Assembly (NCBI GenBank): GCA_015680685.1
Contig: MNCI01022092.1
Span: 662,697-687,236 of the forward strand
From: Gnetum montanum
Lineage: Eukaryota; Streptophyta; Gnetopsida; Gnetales; Gnetaceae
Direction: 5' to 3'
Length of the DNA stretch: 24,540 bases
In this document: piece by piece, positions 20,345-24,540 of the stretch
Position numbering within the stretch: the stretch's first letter is position 1
Layout of the letters: every line of letters starts with the position of its first letter
Translations under genes and position numbers: made by a program
The notes under the pieces: model-generated
What the model was told of the DNA's origin: nothing
What the model saw: the letters and a program-made list of their open reading frames with translations, nothing else
Databases searched by the model: none

Positions 20345-21087
20345 GAAAACTGTAACAATGGAAAATGTCGGTAGTTGGAAAATACCAAACAAAATCCCAT
20401 GTACACATTTTTAACCACGGATCCGCGTGAGGGCTATGCTGGAAAAACAAATCTGCGGTGCCCTAAACGGTCTTGTCGAGTAGACAGGGTCTTACTCATC
20501 AGTAAATCGATGAAGATTACGAATATTTCGTGGAAGGATCTGATTCGGCGAGTCGCGAAATGAGAGAAAAGCGATGTAGATGAATGGTAACAACGAGGGT
20601 AGCGTCAGCACGACAATAGGAATCAGACACGAGAGAAACGTGTGATTGCAAGATCTATAGTTTGACCCGGGAAAATAAGTATTTTGTATATTCAAGTTAC
20701 ACTGGGGAGACCCCGATTGTTTTGTATAAAGCAAACACAAAGCAACAAGAAAACAATGAAACTATCTGAGCAGAAGTGCAGAATAGAATCCGATCTACCT
20801 TGTAGGTTGGAGAAGGGATGCAAGGAAGGTCAAGTTCTGACGTCTATTGATCAATAGAAACTCACAAACCACACCAGATGATCTCTGGATCTCTGATCTA
20901 CTCCTTTTGCCTTAGGTAGTCTCTGCTCAGAACTGCCGATAATCGCCAATGGAGAAAGTTGTGTCTTCGCCAAAGGGGTAATCACTCTTACTTCCAATGC
21001 TCAAGCCAAGTGTCTCTTGTCTATGTCTCTCTATTATTCTCCTTTGTTTTCCTTTTATTCTCGTACCCTTTTCTTCACCAACTGGGA

Positions 21088-21095
21088 TATTTATA
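21088..21095 (-). promoter_or_regulatory. TATA box of the element C LTR
   Basis: CCTATAAATATCC on the minus strand, an excellent plant TATA box, inside the LTR about 740 bases from its inner end. Confidence 0.7.
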
Positions 21096-21132
21096 GGTTT
21101 GATGATATGTGGAGAAGGCATAGCTGGGATGA

Positions 21133-21138
21133 CACGTG
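21133..21138 (-). promoter_or_regulatory. G-box upstream of the element C TATA
   Basis: ACACGTG sits about 40 bases upstream of the TATA box. CACGTG cores bind plant bZIP and bHLH factors and occur in light- and abscisic-acid-responsive promoters. A role here is inferred. Confidence 0.4.
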
Positions 21139-21196
21139 ATTCAAACTTTTCGAAAGATCGTTGACTTGACCATCCTTATGTTGAAATTCATATCTA

Positions 21197-21708
21197 CGCA
21201 CAATACGCGCATCTGCGTATTGTGTGTATGAGTGAAAAATGTGGGTCGGGCATGTCTTCGTTGATTTTGGGCTACATTACGCTCGTACGCATTGCGTCGC
21301 GTACAAGAGCGTAATAAAGCATGAAGACAATAGATTCAGGCTGCTTTATGCTCATTTACGCTGCCGTACATAGTGAAGCGTAAGCAATGATTATTTTGAC
21401 GATGACTTACACTGACACACGCTGCGTTGCGTAAAGGGCGTAAGCCAGCCAATATGTAAAAAAAGAAAAGCGTCGATCTATTGTGTGTCGTTGATCTCTC
21501 TTTGACTTTTTCGACGCTCATTACGCTACCATGCGTACTGAGCGTAAACTTAGCCTTGGACAAAAGACTTAGCCAAAATACACGAGAAGTCACATATTAC
21601 ACTGTTTAAGCCTTAGTCTTTGCCAAATCTGCTAAAGTAAACTGCCTTCTAATGTCAGACTACGTTTCGCTAAGCATCATTACGCTACACTGCATGTTAT
21701 AGCGTAAA
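21197..21708. repeat. Array of inverted repeats (TTACGCT...AGCGTAA) in the C LTR U3
   Basis: Six spaced hairpin-capable units lie upstream of the C TATA box. The first (21199-21224) has perfect 10-base arms, CACAATACGC/GCGTATTGTG. Units at 21276-21315, 21356-21383, 21520-21547 and 21679-21708 share the arms TTACGCT and AGCGTAA with 13-24 bases between them. A decayed unit lies at 21406-21444. They may be enhancer sites for a dimeric factor. Confidence 0.75.
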
Positions 21709-21879
21709 TATGGAAACATAGTGAGATAAGAAATCTGCAAAGGGAAATCAAAGTCTTGATGTCGCGCGCCTCCTTGCCTTGCCCTGTCTTGTTCTTCTTT
21801 CTAGAATTCTGCCATGTACTCTCGCCCAAATCACAAATCTTTGCCTGAGGCCGACTCACAATTTTCACGGTGTTTCACA

Positions 21880-23952
21880 AATATTCTTTGCGATGACCAA
21901 AATTGCAAGACTTAGGGATATTCTACCAAGTAATTGGTTGAGTGTAAGTTTTTCTACCTACTTGTAATAGAAATTATTTTTTATGGTTAAGAAGATTGAT
22001 TTAAACAAAATTTTTTTTACAAAAATCAAATAAATGAAAATAGATTTCATATACTAAATAGAACCAAGAAGATTAATAAAACTTATGCTTAACTTTTTTA
22101 AAAAATCAATGTAAAATTAAATATCTCAACAAAACATGGGACTTTAAAATATTCTTCAAATTGGACATCAAAATTTAGAGTCCTTATGAATGATTAACAT
22201 TGCATGCTTATGTATAAAAAAACCCTATATTTAAGGCATACTCCACCATCAAAGCATTGCCTAGCTCAATAAGAAGAAAAAACGAGAATAATACCTAGCA
22301 TGAATGACTTGCATGTTAGGTTTTTGCATCACATCATTTAATTGCAAAATGAAAGATTAATGACAAAGAAGTTAACCTAAAATTTGAATGAATACATCAT
22401 GATGTAAGATTAGTTATCAATGACTTGTATACATCATCAGGGAGAACAAAATTATGTATCTTAGTTGTATCAATATCACTAGAAGAAGGTGTCTAAAATT
22501 TTTCTACACTAGATTGTAAACTTGTACTTTCAAAATCAACAAAAAATTTTGTATTAATAGAAGAAGTCAGAATTTTTGGCACTGGTTGAAGAAATTGGAG
22601 GCAATTTAGAATCTCTATAGGAAAATCATGGAAAGATCAAATCTACTAGAAAAAATTGAAGAGAGAAAATTAGATGTGCTAAAGTAAAATCAAATTTAGT
22701 GGGAAAACACTAGATCTATTAGAGAAGCATCAAATCCTAACTAGGAATTAGGGCTATGTATATAAAGGATGATGATCAATGTAACATGTGATCTATTTAA
22801 ACTTCTATGCTCCTTTGGCCCTTGCAGCAAGGAGGAGTAGCTTTTGACTCACCAACGGGCCATACGCTCATACATAGAGGCATTATAGGAGGATCTGGAA
22901 GGTTGGATATACCCTTTTTGAATTAGACTCTTCAACTAATTCTTTAACTCCACCAATGCTTGATCGATTTGACCTAGCCACCATAAAAAAATTAAAAAAT
23001 TCTAATTCTAAACCTATAGTCATCCTTGAAAGTAGCTTTATCTCGTTATTAACTACTTGATGTTTTCACAATATTCTACGAAACGCAACTAACATTGTTT
23101 AGAAACTAATCAAAAACCATTGTAATTCATTTTTTTTAGATTGGGAGCTAATGAGTTAGCCTTCAATGCTTTAATAAGTATGGCTAGAAATATTAGCTAA
23201 AAAAATATTTTGCAATTTCTAGAACTTTTGTATTGGAAAAAGTTATCAATTTCAATGCTTAATAAGATACTCTTATCATCTTTACATAGACTATGCTAAA
23301 TTCAATTTTAATTAAACTTTTTAGCTTTAAGTGTCAGTTACGAACGTTTTCCTGGGTTCTTTTAAGGGTTTAATTGGTATTGTTTGTATTGTTACCTCAA
23401 AGGTGTTCAATTCCTCAAGCATTAAATTGGTTATTGATTAATACAAAATTTTATTCCTATATCTTGTGTTGGTCCCCATGTACTATTAGTGAGCTTATTT
23501 GAACTCTTGTTTAATTTGATTGAAATTGTCTTTTTCATGAACAAGCACTTAATTCTATTTTTTAGGATACTGCAAAAAGCATTTCTACCAACATTCATCA
23601 TGTGAGGTGTAGTGGACAACATCATGAACACTATAAGCATGGATGTCATCTCATGGCAAGAGATGTTTCTTTCAAGAATACGTTCTTGCCCAAGTTTATC
23701 CTATTGAATTTGAGGAACTCTTTGTTGTTGTTGGGGTAATCTGCTTGATTGTAGAAGTAATTTACTATGTACACAAGATTCATCCTTCTTCAAGATCCAA
23801 ATCTCATCCTAAGAAAACCGAATTAGTTTCTATACCTAGATCAATTTGATTTAGGGACTAATCTAATGTTATTATACAACTTTAAAATAATATAGTTTGT
23901 TCTGCTTTAATTTGAGAATTGGATATATATTAAAGCATTGGATATAAACTAT
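21880..23952. other. AT-rich sequence with no recognised gene
   Basis: About 2 kb of AT-rich DNA with short open frames only. 22800-22925 is richer in GC and reads LTHQRAIRSYIEAL on the plus strand before a stop, which could be a scrap of an unknown coding sequence. The small frame 23643-23849 shows a hydrophobic segment but nothing recognisable. Confidence 0.5.
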
Positions 23953-24144
23953 CCAAGATGATCAACTATGGAAGTCATTTTCTTGCTAAGATAAGTCATG
24001 GAGAAATGGAATAATTTGCACATTGTTTTCATTGATTTCAAGAAGGTTTATGATAGAGTTGCTAGAGAGATAATCGAGTGTATCCTAAATAGGAGAGATA
24101 TCCTAATTGGATATATATGATACTATGTAAGGTATATGTTATGG
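23953..24144 (+). mobile_element. LINE reverse-transcriptase fragment
   Basis: One frame reads STMEVIFLLR, a stop, VMEKWNNLHIVFIDFKKV, then YDRVAREI and a decayed GYI..VRYM. This is the motif-A region of non-LTR (LINE) reverse transcriptases, whose plant version is close to FIDLEKAYDRVPRE. The Asp of FID is one of the catalytic metal-binding residues. Stops stand where Arg (CGA) and Gln (CAA) are expected. No finger or thumb region, endonuclease or poly(A) tail is seen, so it is a short, dead fragment. Confidence 0.75.
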
Positions 24145-24540
24145 AGTTACAAATAGGAAGGTATCCTAATCGAATACATTTAACTTATTTAGTCAAATCT
24201 ATTATACAATTGTGAAACTTGAGTTTAATTTAGCTACAATACAATGGAAACGTTTGGAATATGTATAAAAATAATTTTGTTGCAAAAAATTTAGGTAAGG
24301 ACTCAAAATCCCTATAATATTTTGTTAGCATAAGAAAATATTCTACCTATAGAAATTGTAGCTCTTTAAAAAATTTTACAATTTTATAAAAAAAAATGCT
24401 TGCTAAACTTAGCATTCACTTATTCACATAAGTTTATAAGGTCACTTAGGAAAAAAAGATGGTTCAATGATGGAAAAAATGACTTTAAAAATGGAATATT
24501 GAAGATCAAGATTTAAATTTGAGCTTTAATTATATTAAAA
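24145..24540. other. AT-rich tail of the window
   Basis: Nothing recognised. TATCCTAATTGGATATAT (about 24099) recurs imperfectly at about 24162, a small local repeat. Confidence 0.4.

Larger units (their letters stand above)
20351..21879 (-). repeat. 5' LTR of element C
   Basis: The inner end is clear: on the minus strand the LTR closes TGTTACA, six bases before the PBS. The outer end is uncertain. A TGTTTCACA at 21871-21879 (+ strand) would give TGT/ACA ends and a length of about 1530 bases; any point from about 21710 to 21970 is possible. It contains a TATA box, a G-box and an array of inverted repeats in U3. No partner LTR lies in the window, so pairing and target duplication cannot be tested. 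Confidence 0.65.

Noticed and set aside
1-24540. CRISPR array, tRNA, rRNA or bacterial operon
   Set aside because: No spaced identical repeats of CRISPR type, no tRNA cloverleaf recognised, and all coding remnants are plant retroelements.

Overview
The window looks like intergenic DNA of a seed plant, most likely a gymnosperm or another plant with a large, slowly purged genome. The evidence is wall-to-wall old Ty3/gypsy-type LTR retrotransposon sequence, PBS sites matching plant tRNA-Asp and tRNA-Asn, a LINE scrap and AT-rich filler, with no host gene, tRNA or rRNA recognised. Species cannot be told from the sequence. Single N characters, two of them flanked by duplicated sequence, mark it as a draft assembly.

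Layout. (1) 1-8561: element A, + strand: tail of the 5' LTR (1-552), tRNA-Asp-type PBS (554-571), degenerate gag (686-2728), a 1.9-kb non-coding spacer, a second degenerate ORF called ORF2 here (4701-7499), polypurine tract, and a complete 3' LTR (7689-8561) with matching TGATGA/TCATCA ends. (2) 8562-about 16350: element B, + strand, a diverged relative in the same order: LTR tail, PBS (8682-8699), degenerate gag (8832-11286), spacer, ORF2 (13310-16232), then truncated. (3) About 16390 to about 21880: element C, - strand, an unrelated gypsy-type element with an LTR, tRNA-Asn-type PBS, and a gag-protease reading frame broken by stops and frameshifts; it is cut off before reverse transcriptase and meets B tail to tail. 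(4) About 21900-24540: AT-rich DNA with one LINE reverse-transcriptase fragment (about 23953-24144).

Most interesting point: A and B both lack any recognisable reverse transcriptase, RNase H or integrase, yet share the order gag, about 2-kb spacer, ORF2, LTR. The spacer is collinear between them and ends in a shared TATA-like / 15-bp identical G-rich box / intron-like module just ahead of ORF2. This suggests that the pol-less layout is ancestral and that they form a non-autonomous family keeping gag plus a coiled-coil ORF2 protein that may be made from its own promoter or a spliced RNA. All copies here are dead. Stops in recognisable frames are mostly TAG and TAA at positions that fit former CAG/CAA glutamine codons, as expected from cytosine methylation and deamination.

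Homologies rest on reading translations and comparing A with B by eye; no database search was run.
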